A stretch of DNA of 11,405 nucleotides, from positions 1-11,405 of the forward strand of contig DATKCJ010000115.1 in assembly GCA_035513275.1 (NCBI GenBank), read 5' to 3'. Numbering within the stretch: the stretch's first letter is position 1; the number at the start of each line of letters is the position of its first letter. The notes below the pieces were generated by a model, which had not been told where the DNA came from, searched no databases, and worked only from the letters and a program-made list of their open reading frames with translations. This document shows positions 1 through 5,694 of this stretch, piece after piece. The position numbers and the translations under genes are program-made. Source of the DNA: DATKCJ01 sp035513275 (GTDB lineage: Bacteria; Verrucomicrobiota; Verrucomicrobiia; Opitutales; Opitutaceae).

Positions 1-216
1 ATCGACGTCGGCGCGAAGCAGGAGATCGAGCAGTTGATCGCCGACCTGCGCGCCAAGGGTCTCGCGGTGTTGTTCATCTCGGCCGAGATCGACGAAGTCG
101 TGCGCAGTTGCTCGCGCGTGCTCGTCTTGCGCGAGCGCCGGCTCACCGGCGAGATCGCCGGCGACGCGCTCAACTCGGAAAACCTGATGCACCTGATGGC
201 GGGCACTCATGAGTAA
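1..216 (+). CDS. Sugar ABC transporter ATP-binding protein, C-terminal fragment (cut by window edge)
   Basis: This is the last 71 codons of a sugar-importer ATPase; the gene begins left of the window. It reads in frame from base 1 and stops at TAA (214-216). The fragment starts inside the second nucleotide-binding domain, just after Walker B and the D-loop (the IDVGAK segment), and holds the H-loop region and C-terminal tail. Its protein is identical to residues 434-504 of the ATPase on the opposite strand at 531-2045. The DNA differs at 11 codons, all synonymous, plus the stop (TAA against TAG), so it is a separate copy under purifying selection and not a simple assembly echo. An ATG at 209 overlaps the stop, as often seen where a permease gene follows. 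No permease continues, because a palindromic repeat begins at about 251. The family assignment rests on the full-length paralogue (YtfR/RbsA/MglA type). Confidence 0.92.
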   Translation: MDVGAKQEIEQLIADLRAKGLAVLFISAEIDEVVRSCSRVLVLRERRLTGEIAGDALNSENLMHLMAGTHE

Positions 217-249
217 TCCCAACGCACATCTCCGCACTGGGACCGCCGC
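209..249 (+). pseudogene. Possible remnant of a permease N-terminus after the + strand ATPase
   Basis: An ATG overlaps the ATPase stop by eight bases and reads M-S-N-P-N-A-H-L-R-T before running into repeat DNA. The mirror-image region after the other ATPase (538 down to 498, - strand) aligns without gaps at 29 of 41 bases and reads M-N-R-P-D-S-Q-F-R-I. Several differences are conservative (N/D, A/S, H/Q, L/F). In YtfQRT-type operons a permease follows the ATPase, so I infer a truncated permease start. The stretch is too short to identify, and it could simply be duplicated 3' flank. Confidence 0.3.
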
Positions 250-250
250 G

Positions 251-466
251 TGCGACGTGCCGGGGCCTTTTTGTGGGTCGGGCTTTACGCCCGACACTCC
301 GGCGTTCGGTCGTAAGGGTAGGAGCTTGCTTGCAAGCGATTCCTTGGACGGCGCTTGGAATTTTGGCGCCCGAATCGCCCGCAAGCGTGCTCCTACATTC
401 GGACCGCACCGCTCCAATCCTGTCGGGCATAAAGCCCGACCCATAAAAAGGTTGCGGCACGCCGCA
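251..466. repeat. Nested REP/BIME-like inverted repeats between convergent ATPase genes
   Basis: The outer arms are 251-296 and the reverse complement of 421-466 (about 40 of 46 bases match). Each contains a hairpin with stem GTCGGGC/GCCCGAC (277-295 and 422-440) next to a CTTTTT run. The inner arms are 318-342 and the complement of 372-396 (21 of 25 match), of the form GTAGGAGC..GCTTGC..GCGATTC. At the centre, GGCGC (350-354) pairs with GCGCC (366-370). The inner unit resembles Pseudomonas-type REP sequences in layout (GTRGGAGC...GCGAT), so a REP-like mobile repeat pair is likely. It sits where both ATPase transcripts end and may terminate or protect both. Reading frames across it (for example 209-523 on the + strand) are repeat-derived. 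Nothing else is recognisable in 217-530. Confidence 0.75.
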
Positions 467-497
467 TCGGTTTTCGCGGGGCTTCGACCCGACAAGA

Positions 498-538
498 GCG
501 GCGATCCTAATGCGGAACTGTGAATCAGGCCTATTCAT
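498..538 (-). pseudogene. Possible remnant of a permease N-terminus after the - strand ATPase
   Basis: This is the mirror counterpart of 209-249. On the - strand an ATG at 538 overlaps the TAG stop of the ATPase and reads M-N-R-P-D-S-Q-F-R-I-R-I-A-A. Homology to the other copy stops at about 498. This copy then has roughly 30 extra bases (468-497) before the palindromic repeat begins. Divergence here (12 of 41 bases) is far higher than in the adjoining ATPase tails (12 of 216), and the changes are not concentrated at third positions. That suggests relaxed or no selection. The permease identity is inferred only from typical operon order. Confidence 0.3.
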
Positions 539-2045
539 GCGTGCCCGCCATCAGGTGCATCAGGTTTTCCGAGTTGAGGGCGTCGCCGGCGATCTCGCCG
601 GTGAGCCGGCGTTCGCGCAAGACGAGCACGCGCGAGCAACTGCGCACGACTTCGTCGATCTCCGCTGAGATAAACAATACCGCGAGACCCTTGGCGCGCA
701 GGTCGGCGATCAACTGTTCGATCTCCTGCTTGGCGCCAACGTCGATGCCGCGCGTCGGCTCGTCGAGGATGATCACCGTGGGCTGTGTCGCGAGCCAGCG
801 CGCGAGCAGGACCTTTTGCTGGTTGCCGCCGGAGAGGTTCTTGATCGGCGTGTCCGCGTGCGGCGTTTTGATGCTCAGTGCGCCGATGTAGTGCGTGCAA
901 AGCCGTTCCTGCTCCTCGCGTCCGAGCGCACGGAGCGCGCCGCGTTTGCCCTGGAGCGCAAAGAGGAGGTTTTCGCGCACCGAGAGATTTGGCAGGATGC
1001 CCTCGACCTTTCGGTCCTCCGAGCAGAACGCCAGTCCCAGCCGCACGGCGTCGCGCGGCGATGCGAGCCGGCTTGCGTTTCCGCCCACGCGGATCTCGCC
1101 ACTGTCAGGACGGTCGATCCCGAAGAGCAGCCGCGCTGTCTCTGTCCTGCCCGAGCCGAGCAATCCGCCGAGACCGAGAACTTCGCCGGGATGCAGCGCG
1201 AGGTCCAGCGGCGCGATCGCACCGCGCCGACCCAAGCCGCGCGCCTCGAGCACCGCGGGTGCGCCGCTTGCGGGCGCCGCGGCGTGGCTCGTGAAATCCG
1301 CGTCACTCACCTCGCGGCCGAGCATCTTGCCGACGAGCGCGAGCCGCGGCAGGTCGGCGGTCGCGTATTCGCCGACGAGCTGGCCGTTGCGCAGGACCGT
1401 GAGCCGGTCGGTGACGGCGTAGACCTGCTCGAGGAAGTGCGTGACGAAGACAATGCCCATGCCGTCGTCCCGCAGCTTGCGCATGATGCCGAAAAGCTCC
1501 GCCACTTCCTTCTCGTCGAGACTGGCAGTCGGCTCATCGAGCACGAGCAAGCGCGCCGAGGTGTCGAGCGCGCGCGCGATCGCGACCATCTGTTGCAAGG
1601 CGACAGAGAGCGAGCCGAGCTCGGCGTCGACATCGCAGTCAACCTCGAGCCGCGCAAGCGCCTCGCGCGCACGCTTGCGGATCGCACCCCACTGGAGAAA
1701 TCCGAACCGGCTCGGTTGGCGGCCGAGCGTGATGTTTTCGGCGACGGAGAGCGACGGCACGAGGTTCACTTCCTGGTAAACCGTGCTGATGCCGAGCTCC
1801 TCGGCCTCTTTCGGCGAGCGCGGGTGGATCGCGCGGCCCGCGAGGCGAAACTCGCCAGCGTCGGCCGGGTGCACGCCTGTGAGCACCTTGATGAGCGTGC
1901 TCTTGCCCGCGCCGTTCTCGCCGAGCAGTGCGTGGATCTCGCCCGAGCGGACGGTGAAGTCGACCCCCGCCAGCGCCTTGACGCCGGGAAATTCTTTCCG
2001 AACGCCGCGCAGTTCGAGGAGTGGTTTTTGTTCCACAAAAACCAA
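531..2045 (-). CDS. Sugar ABC transporter ATP-binding protein (YtfR/RbsA type)
   Basis: This cytoplasmic ATPase powers sugar import and has two fused nucleotide-binding domains (504 residues, normal for the family). The first domain has Walker A GENGAGKST at 42-50, Q-loop Q91, the family's relaxed signature LSVALQQ at 146-152, Walker B LLVLDE at 166-171 and switch H203. The second has the usual degenerate Walker A (GLLGSGRTE, about 294-302), an intact LSGGNQQ at 404-410 and Walker B VIILDE at 424-429. Segments such as THFLEQVY and LGRQPSRFG recall E. coli YtfR, the galactofuranose importer ATPase; the substrate here is inferred. The start is uncertain: TTG at 2045 or GTG at 2036, neither with a Shine-Dalgarno sequence, and both touched by a 9-bp hairpin (2023-2043). 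It lies 27 bp after the binding-protein gene, presumably in one operon. No permease follows. The C-terminus is duplicated at 1-216. Confidence 0.95.
   Translation of the reverse strand: MVFVEQKPLLELRGVRKEFPGVKALAGVDFTVRSGEIHALLGENGAGKSTLIKVLTGVHPADAGEFRLAGRAIHPRSPKEAEELGISTVYQEVNLVPSLSVAENITLGRQPSRFGFLQWGAIRKRAREALARLEVDCDVDAELGSLSVALQQMVAIARALDTSARLLVLDEPTASLDEKEVAELFGIMRKLRDDGMGIVFVTHFLEQVYAVTDRLTVLRNGQLVGEYATADLPRLALVGKMLGREVSDADFTSHAAAPASGAPAVLEARGLGRRGAIAPLDLALHPGEVLGLGGLLGSGRTETARLLFGIDRPDSGEIRVGGNASRLASPRDAVRLGLAFCSEDRKVEGILPNLSVRENLLFALQGKRGALRALGREEQERLCTHYIGALSIKTPHADTPIKNLSGGNQQKVLLARWLATQPTVIILDEPTRGIDVGAKQEIEQLIADLRAKGLAVLFISAEIDEVVRSCSRVLVLRERRLTGEIAGDALNSENLMHLMAGTHE
2023..2043 (-). 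promoter_or_regulatory. Hairpin over the start region of the ATPase gene
   Basis: A perfect 9-bp stem (GGTTTTTGT with ACAAAAACC) closes a three-base loop. On the - strand mRNA it begins at the last base of the TTG start candidate and reaches into the GTG candidate. With no Shine-Dalgarno sequence nearby, it could limit ATPase translation relative to the binding protein. The structure is seen directly; its role is inferred. Confidence 0.5.
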
Positions 2046-2050
2046 AGTTT

Positions 2051-2073
2051 AGGTTTTCGCGCAGCGGAAACCT
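2051..2073 (-). promoter_or_regulatory. Intercistronic hairpin between binding-protein and ATPase genes
   Basis: The arms 2051-2060 and 2064-2073 pair over 10 bp with one G-U/mismatch position and a tight central GCA. The stem starts on the last base of the binding-protein stop codon, and there is no U-tract. Hairpins just after binding-protein genes are known (for example malE-malF) to protect the upstream mRNA, keeping the binding protein in excess of the transporter. I infer the same here. Confidence 0.55.
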
Positions 2074-3044
2074 CAATACTGCCGCGTCGGGAGGAGCGCG
2101 GCGGCGTTGGTCTCGTCGATGAGCTCGTCCTTGTTGAACGACTTCTTCGGCACGGTCTCGCCTGCGAGGATCTGCGCGACTGTGTCGTAAACTTTCGGGC
2201 CGAAGAGCGGATTGCACTCGACCGTGCAGTTTATCTTTCCCGCGGCGACGGCTTCGACCGCGGCGCGCATGGCGTCGATGCTCACGATGATGATGTCCTT
2301 GCCCGGTTTGAGGCCGGCTTCCTCCATCGCTTGGATCGCGCCGAGGGCCATCGAATCGTTGTGCGCGTAAACGATGTCGAAGTTGCGTCCGTGTTTCTTG
2401 ATGAACGCCTCCATCACCTGCTTGCCGCCGCTGAGCTCAAAGTTGCCGCTCTGCGAGTCGATGATCGTGAGCTCGGGGTAGGGTTTGAGTGCGTCGGCGA
2501 ACGCCTTGCGCCGCTCGTTGGCGGGCGCTGATCCAGGCGTGCCCTGCAGTTCCACGATGCGGCCCTTGCCGCCGGTCTTCTTCGCGAGCCAGTCGGCCGC
2601 CATCCGGCCTTCCTCGTAGAAGTCGGACCCGATGAACGCGGTGAAGAGCGACTCGTCCTCGGTCTGAATGCTGCGGTCGGTGAGGATCACGGGGATGTTT
2701 GCGCGCTGGGCCTCGCGCAAGACCGGGTCCCAACCCGTCTCGACGATCGGTGCGATTACGATCGCGTCGACCTTCTGCGCAATGAAGGAGCGCACGGCGC
2801 GGATCTGGTTCTCCTGTTTGCCGAGCCCGTCGGAAAACTTCAGGTCGATGCCGCGCTTTTCGGCCTCGGCCTTCATCGACTCGGTGTTGGCCGTGCGCCA
2901 GTCGCTCTCGGCACCAGTCTGGGCGAAGCCGATCTTGAGCTGCTTGGCCGCGCCGGGTTCGGCGGCGGTGGTTTCCTTCTTGGAACAGCCCGGGCCGATG
3001 AGGAGGGCGGCGGAGGTCACAAGCGCGATCAGGAGACGTTTCAT
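2073..3044 (-). CDS. Periplasmic sugar-binding lipoprotein of ABC importer (YtfQ-like)
   Basis: This 323-residue solute-binding protein of the Peripla_BP_4/type I fold captures a sugar outside the inner membrane and delivers it to the importer. It has a basic N-terminus, a hydrophobic segment at 4-18 and Cys20 in a lipobox-like but atypical GPGC context, followed by a Ser/Lys/Thr/Glu-rich linker. It is therefore probably a lipoprotein, though ordinary Sec cleavage is possible. The mature part closely recalls E. coli YtfQ: AEKRGI, KQENQIRAVRSFIAQ, IAPIVETGW, VELQGT, QSGNF, VYAHND and EAGLKPGKDI all have counterparts. YtfQ binds galactofuranose; the ligand here is inferred only. The start ATG at 3044 has no Shine-Dalgarno sequence and is preceded by GATCCA. 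It is the first gene of a two-gene unit with the ATPase, on the same strand as the tRNA 93 bp upstream. Confidence 0.95.
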   Translation of the reverse strand: MKRLLIALVTSAALLIGPGCSKKETTAAEPGAAKQLKIGFAQTGAESDWRTANTESMKAEAEKRGIDLKFSDGLGKQENQIRAVRSFIAQKVDAIVIAPIVETGWDPVLREAQRANIPVILTDRSIQTEDESLFTAFIGSDFYEEGRMAADWLAKKTGGKGRIVELQGTPGSAPANERRKAFADALKPYPELTIIDSQSGNFELSGGKQVMEAFIKKHGRNFDIVYAHNDSMALGAIQAMEEAGLKPGKDIIIVSIDAMRAAVEAVAAGKINCTVECNPLFGPKVYDTVAQILAGETVPKKSFNKDELIDETNAAALLPTRQY

Positions 3045-3137
3045 TGGATCAGGGGGTTGGAAGGGGGCCGTTCAGGCGGAAAGTCCACCGATACCATACA
3101 CTCAAAAGCCGGCAGTCACTCCGTTTCGTGCGAAGGG

Positions 3138-3213
<76 letters not shown>

Positions 3214-3228
3214 GTTCTTGCTGGCGGA

Positions 3229-3258
3229 ACGCTACAGCGCTCGCGCGTCGGACGACAA
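3229..3258 (-). promoter_or_regulatory. Weak candidate sigma-70 promoter for the tRNA
   Basis: On the - strand TTGTCG (3258-3253) is followed after 18 bp by TAGCGT (3234-3229), about 15 bp before the mature tRNA 5' end. Both boxes match the consensus only partly, so placement relative to the gene is the main support. Confidence 0.25.
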
Positions 3259-3305
3259 TCCGTAGTTTGCTCCCCGAAAGCTCAAATCCGTGACACCCAG
3301 CCGTT

Positions 3306-3321
3306 GGCGTTTCGAAACGCC
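3306..3321 (-). terminator. Palindrome just after the oxidoreductase gene
   Basis: This is a perfect 16-bp self-complementary sequence (GGCGTTTCGAAACGCC), five bases beyond the stop of the oxidoreductase gene. No T-run follows on either strand, so it is not a textbook intrinsic terminator. It may still mark the 3' end, and it separates this gene from the tRNA. Confidence 0.4.
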
Positions 3322-3326
3322 TGCAC

Positions 3327-4379
3327 TCAACGCGGTGCGACGGGTTTGCCTGTGGTGGCGGAGGTGTAGATCGCCTCGACGAAGGAGACGGCTTTGCGGC
3401 CTTCGCGGCCGTCGATGGCGAGGGGCTCGCCGGTGCGGAGTGCGGCCACGACATTGGCGAATTGTCTCAGGTGGCCTTCGAGCGAGATCGCGCCGGGGTC
3501 CGCGGCGCCGGATCCGAGTGCGTCGGCGCTGCCTTTGCGGATCGCTTCATCCTCGGGCCGCGCGTCCCGGAAATCCCAGCGTGTAATCCGGTCGTCCTCG
3601 AGAGCGATCGAGCCGCGCTCGCCGCAGAGTTCGATGCGTCGCGACCAGCCGGGCCATGCCGCGGTCGTTGCCTCCACCGTGCCCATCGCGCCGTCGGCGA
3701 ATCGCAGCAGCGCGCACGCAGTGTCTTCGCTCTCGATCCGCGTGTGCACGCGGTTCGCCTTGAACGCGACAACCTCGACCGGCATGCCGACGAACCACTG
3801 CAGCAGGTCGACTCCGTGGATCGCCTGGTTCATCACCGCGCCGCCGCCGTCGAGCGCGAGCACGCCTTTCCATCCATTATAGTAGGCGTCGGACCGGTGC
3901 CATTTGACGCTCACGCTCGCGATGACCATCCGGCCGAGCCGGCCCGCGTCGAGCGCGGCCTTCACCGTGGATGCGCCAGCGCCGAAGCGTCCTTGGAAGA
4001 TCGAGGCGAGGAGCACGCCTTTCTTCTCTGCGGCTTCAATGATGCGGTCGACGAGCTCGGTCGTGACCTCGACGGGTTTTTCGACGACGACATGCCGGCC
4101 GGCGTCGATCGCGGCGATCGTGGATTCATAGTGCACGCCGCTCGGCGTGCAGATGCACACGACTTGCACATCGGGGTGATTCACGAGCTCGGCGACGCTT
4201 ACGGTCGAGAACGGCGCATCGTGTTTCGCAGCGAGCGCCGCGGCCTTTTCCGGCGAGCGCGCCGCGAAGCCCACGAGCCGCGCGCCGGGCGTGCGCTGGA
4301 TCGCCTGTGCGTGGAAGCCGGAGATCATTCCGCTGCCGACGATGCCGAATCCGATGGCTTGCTGTGTTTGTGCGGTCAT
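3327..4379 (-). CDS. Gfo/Idh/MocA family NAD(P)-dependent oxidoreductase
   Basis: This 350-residue cytoplasmic dehydrogenase probably oxidises or reduces a sugar, inositol or related polyol; the substrate cannot be read from sequence. The N-terminal Rossmann fold has GIVGSGMIS at 12-20 with His23. The family's EKP motif is at 100-102 (Lys101 is the likely catalytic lysine). The C-terminal domain shows the GGG...Q-A-I-H-x-x-D signature (Gly178-180, Gln185, His188, Asp191). I chose ATG at 4379. The open frame runs upstream to 4535, but that extension crosses the palindromic repeat at 4461-4570 and has no family similarity. No Shine-Dalgarno sequence is visible. It is on the same strand as the importer genes, separated from them by the tRNA, and may act on the imported sugar. 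It is divergent from the cytochrome c gene. Confidence 0.93.
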   Translation of the reverse strand: MTAQTQQAIGFGIVGSGMISGFHAQAIQRTPGARLVGFAARSPEKAAALAAKHDAPFSTVSVAELVNHPDVQVVCICTPSGVHYESTIAAIDAGRHVVVEKPVEVTTELVDRIIEAAEKKGVLLASIFQGRFGAGASTVKAALDAGRLGRMVIASVSVKWHRSDAYYNGWKGVLALDGGGAVMNQAIHGVDLLQWFVGMPVEVVAFKANRVHTRIESEDTACALLRFADGAMGTVEATTAAWPGWSRRIELCGERGSIALEDDRITRWDFRDARPEDEAIRKGSADALGSGAADPGAISLEGHLRQFANVVAALRTGEPLAIDGREGRKAVSFVEAIYTSATTGKPVAPR

Positions 4380-4699
4380 CGCGTGTTCGAGAGGGGAGAG
4401 AGGTGCGGCATCATTGGCGCGCGCGTGGTCCGGTGTCCACGCCGCATCGAGGCATCGGCGGGTAGCGCTCCTCTCGCCGAGAGGAGCGTCGGGTTTCAAG
4501 AATCCTGGCAAGTTGCTTCGCGCCGCTCGGCCCATTCGACAAACTCAGGGCAAGCGATGGGCGCGCTACCTTCCGGCATCGACACCGTTAAAAGCCGCCG
4601 CGATTGGCTCGATTGCGCGCGCTACTAACTGCGCGCGGCGCGCGCCGGACGCCGAGTGTCGTTGTCGAGATGGGTGTGTCCGACAAGAATTCAAACGCT
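4380..4699. other. Divergent intergenic region between oxidoreductase and cytochrome c
   Basis: This 320-bp region must hold the promoters for both divergent genes, but I see no convincing -35/-10 pair. Its main content is the palindromic element at 4461-4570. The part nearest the cytochrome gene (about 4605-4660) is rich in GCGC strings without a clear long stem. Open frames extending into it from either gene lack recognisable protein similarity. Confidence 0.5.
4461..4570. repeat. REP/MITE-like palindromic element, copy 1
   Basis: The ends are inverted: GGTAGCGC (4461-4468) with GCGCTACC (4563-4570). Inside is a 10-bp perfect hairpin, CGCTCCTCTC (4466-4475), loop GCC, GAGAGGAGCG (4479-4488). 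The 3' part 4526-4570 matches 9329-9373 at 43 of 45 bases; the middle differs. A direct repeat GGCATCG (4451-4457 and 4575-4581) flanks it, which could be a target-site duplication or chance. The same hairpin in copy 2 has a compensated base pair. There is no coding capacity, so it would need a transposase in trans. Confidence 0.75.
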
Positions 4700-5032
4700 A
4701 TGAAAACGAGCCAGAAGATCATTGTGACTTTGATGTGTGCTGCAGCCCCGGTCGCGTTTGCGGCCACGGCGCAGGAAAACTGGACTGCGCATTGCGCGAA
4801 GTGCCACGGTGCCGACGGAGCCGGCCAGACGGCGATGGGCAAGAAGCTCAAGCTGGTCAACTACACGACGGCCGAAGGGCAGGCCGCGTTCACCGACGCG
4901 CAGGCGACCGAATCGATCGCCAACGGCGCCGTCGAGGACGGCAAGACGAAGAAGAAGGGCTTCAAGGACAAACTCACAGCCGAGGAGATCTCCGATCTCG
5001 TCAAACACGTCCGCGCATTTGGCCCGAAGTGA
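4700..5032 (+). CDS. Small periplasmic class I cytochrome c
   Basis: This 110-residue exported electron carrier has a Sec signal (Lys2/Lys6, hydrophobic 7-21, cleavage near AFA-AT or ATA-QE). The haem attachment motif CAKCH is at 32-36, with Cys32 and Cys35 as thioether sites and His36 as axial ligand. The C-terminal helix LTAEEISDLVKHVRAF (92-107) is typical of the family. Where small cytochromes c usually have a ligand Met (KMPAF-like, before the last helix), this protein reads TKKKGF (83-88). The only Met in the mature chain is Met46, soon after the haem motif. The sixth ligand is therefore unusual or absent. I chose ATG at 4700 because the signal peptide begins there; the frame extends to 4604 without sense. 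It stands alone, with hairpins after it. Redox partners are not in the window. Confidence 0.9.
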   Translation: MKTSQKIIVTLMCAAAPVAFAATAQENWTAHCAKCHGADGAGQTAMGKKLKLVNYTTAEGQAAFTDAQATESIANGAVEDGKTKKKGFKDKLTAEEISDLVKHVRAFGPK

Positions 5033-5053
5033 CGCCGCGCATCTGCGCGGCGT
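5032..5053 (+). terminator. GC-rich hairpin at the end of the cytochrome c gene
   Basis: The stem ACGCCGCGC pairs with GCGCGGCGT (9 bp, loop ATCT) and begins on the last base of the stop codon. No T-tract follows. A second hairpin lies 25 bp further on. Confidence 0.6.
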
Positions 5054-5078
5054 GGTAACCCGAGTGACACGTTGTCGA

Positions 5079-5099
5079 ACCGCCGGTTGAGCCGGCGGT
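5079..5099 (+). terminator. Second hairpin downstream of cytochrome c
   Basis: ACCGCCGG pairs with CCGGCGGT (8 bp, loop TTGAG). With the hairpin at 5032 it forms a tandem pair that probably ends the cytochrome transcript or protects its 3' end. There is no T-run. Confidence 0.45.
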
Positions 5100-5130
5100 C
5101 ACGTCATGGGCGGGTGCCGTTGCCGCCGGG

Positions 5131-5150
5131 CGGCAATCTTTGCATTGCCG
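5131..5150 (+). promoter_or_regulatory. Hairpin in the leader of response regulator 1
   Basis: CGGCAAT (5131-5137) pairs with ATTGCCG (5144-5150) around loop CTTTGC. It is followed at once by a purine run (GGGGAGGG), but this lies about 30 bases before the chosen start, too far to be a normal ribosome binding site. Function unknown. Confidence 0.35.
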
Positions 5151-5186
5151 GGGAGGGTCGCAGTCCGCTTGGCTGTGTGGCCCGAC

Positions 5187-5573
5187 ATGACTCAATTGGA
5201 AAACGGCACCAGGCGCATATTCATACTGGAAGACGAGCGGCCCCTTTTTGAGATACTCAAGATGATGCTTGAGACGCGCGGATGGCGTTGCGTCGCTCAC
5301 GCCGCCAACCCCCTGTCGGAAAAGGAAGCCGCCGGCATGGGCGATCGGATCGACGCCGCGCTGCTCGACTTGAATGCCGGCGAGGCCAACGGGCTGACGG
5401 TTGCCGGTGAACTGCGCCGCCTGAATCCTGCTCTCCCGATCGTCGTGATGACGGGCAATTCCGACGCCGGCCTGCGGGATCGTGTGGCCGCGCTTCGATA
5501 TTCGGCCGTTCTGCAGAAGCCTTTCAGCATCGCCACGCTTGAGGCGGCGCTGGAAAGGGCGATTTCGGGATAG
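5187..5573 (+). CDS. Stand-alone response regulator (receiver domain only), copy 1
   Basis: This 128-residue CheY-like protein consists of one receiver domain with no output domain. It has the acidic pocket Glu15/Asp16/Glu17, phospho-acceptor Asp61 (LLDLN), switch Thr89 (VVMTG) and Lys111 (QKPF), so it should be phosphorylatable. ATG at 5187 was chosen because the domain begins at residue 10; an upstream ATG at 5106 would add 27 residues without receiver similarity. The neighbour at 5695 is a clear paralogue, with shared RGW-C, LD-x-N, MTG and KPF segments. No histidine kinase is nearby, so both are orphan receivers that presumably act by protein contact or phosphotransfer. A bulged hairpin follows the gene. 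Partners cannot be inferred. Confidence 0.92.
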   Translation: MTQLENGTRRIFILEDERPLFEILKMMLETRGWRCVAHAANPLSEKEAAGMGDRIDAALLDLNAGEANGLTVAGELRRLNPALPIVVMTGNSDAGLRDRVAALRYSAVLQKPFSIATLEAALERAISG

Positions 5574-5579
5574 TTGCCC

Positions 5580-5620
5580 ACTGGGCTGACCCGCCCTCGC
5601 GAATAGGGTCAATACCCAGT
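5580..5620 (+). terminator. Bulged inverted repeat between the two response regulator genes
   Basis: ACTGGG and CCCAGT (5580-5585, 5615-5620) plus TGACCC and GGGTCA (5587-5592, 5606-5611) pair across a 13-base loop, with a small asymmetric bulge between the two stem blocks. It starts seven bases after the first gene's stop. With no T-run it could be a factor-dependent 3' end or a protein-binding dyad controlling the second gene. Confidence 0.45.
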
Positions 5621-5694
5621 CCCGCTGCGTCCGCATTGGTGCTACAACTCATCGCGTCGCCCGAGTCGTTTCAACCCAGCCAACACTCCACCCC

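Noticed and set aside
251..466. CRISPR array
   Set aside because: The repeats are inverted, few and of unequal spacing; there are no regular direct repeats with spacers.
209..523. 104-codon open frame after the + strand ATPase
   Set aside because: Beyond the first dozen or so codons it consists of palindromic repeat DNA, and the mirror frame on the other strand (170-538) is equally repeat-derived.
1..745. Simple assembly foldback artefact as explanation of the inverted repeat
   Set aside because: The arms differ at 12 sites in 216, all silent or in the stop codon. Sequencing error or self-chimerism would not place changes only at harmless positions.
816..2531. 571-codon open frame on the + strand
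   Set aside because: It lies antisense to the ATPase and binding-protein genes, which show full family motifs. Its Arg/Glu/Ala-rich translation is a typical GC-rich shadow.
4380..4535. N-terminal extension of the oxidoreductase (52 extra residues)
   Set aside because: The extension crosses the palindromic element and lacks similarity; the family start fits ATG 4379.
3462..4628. 388-codon open frame on the + strand
   Set aside because: Antisense to the oxidoreductase, which has intact Rossmann, EKP and catalytic motifs. It also runs through the palindromic repeat.
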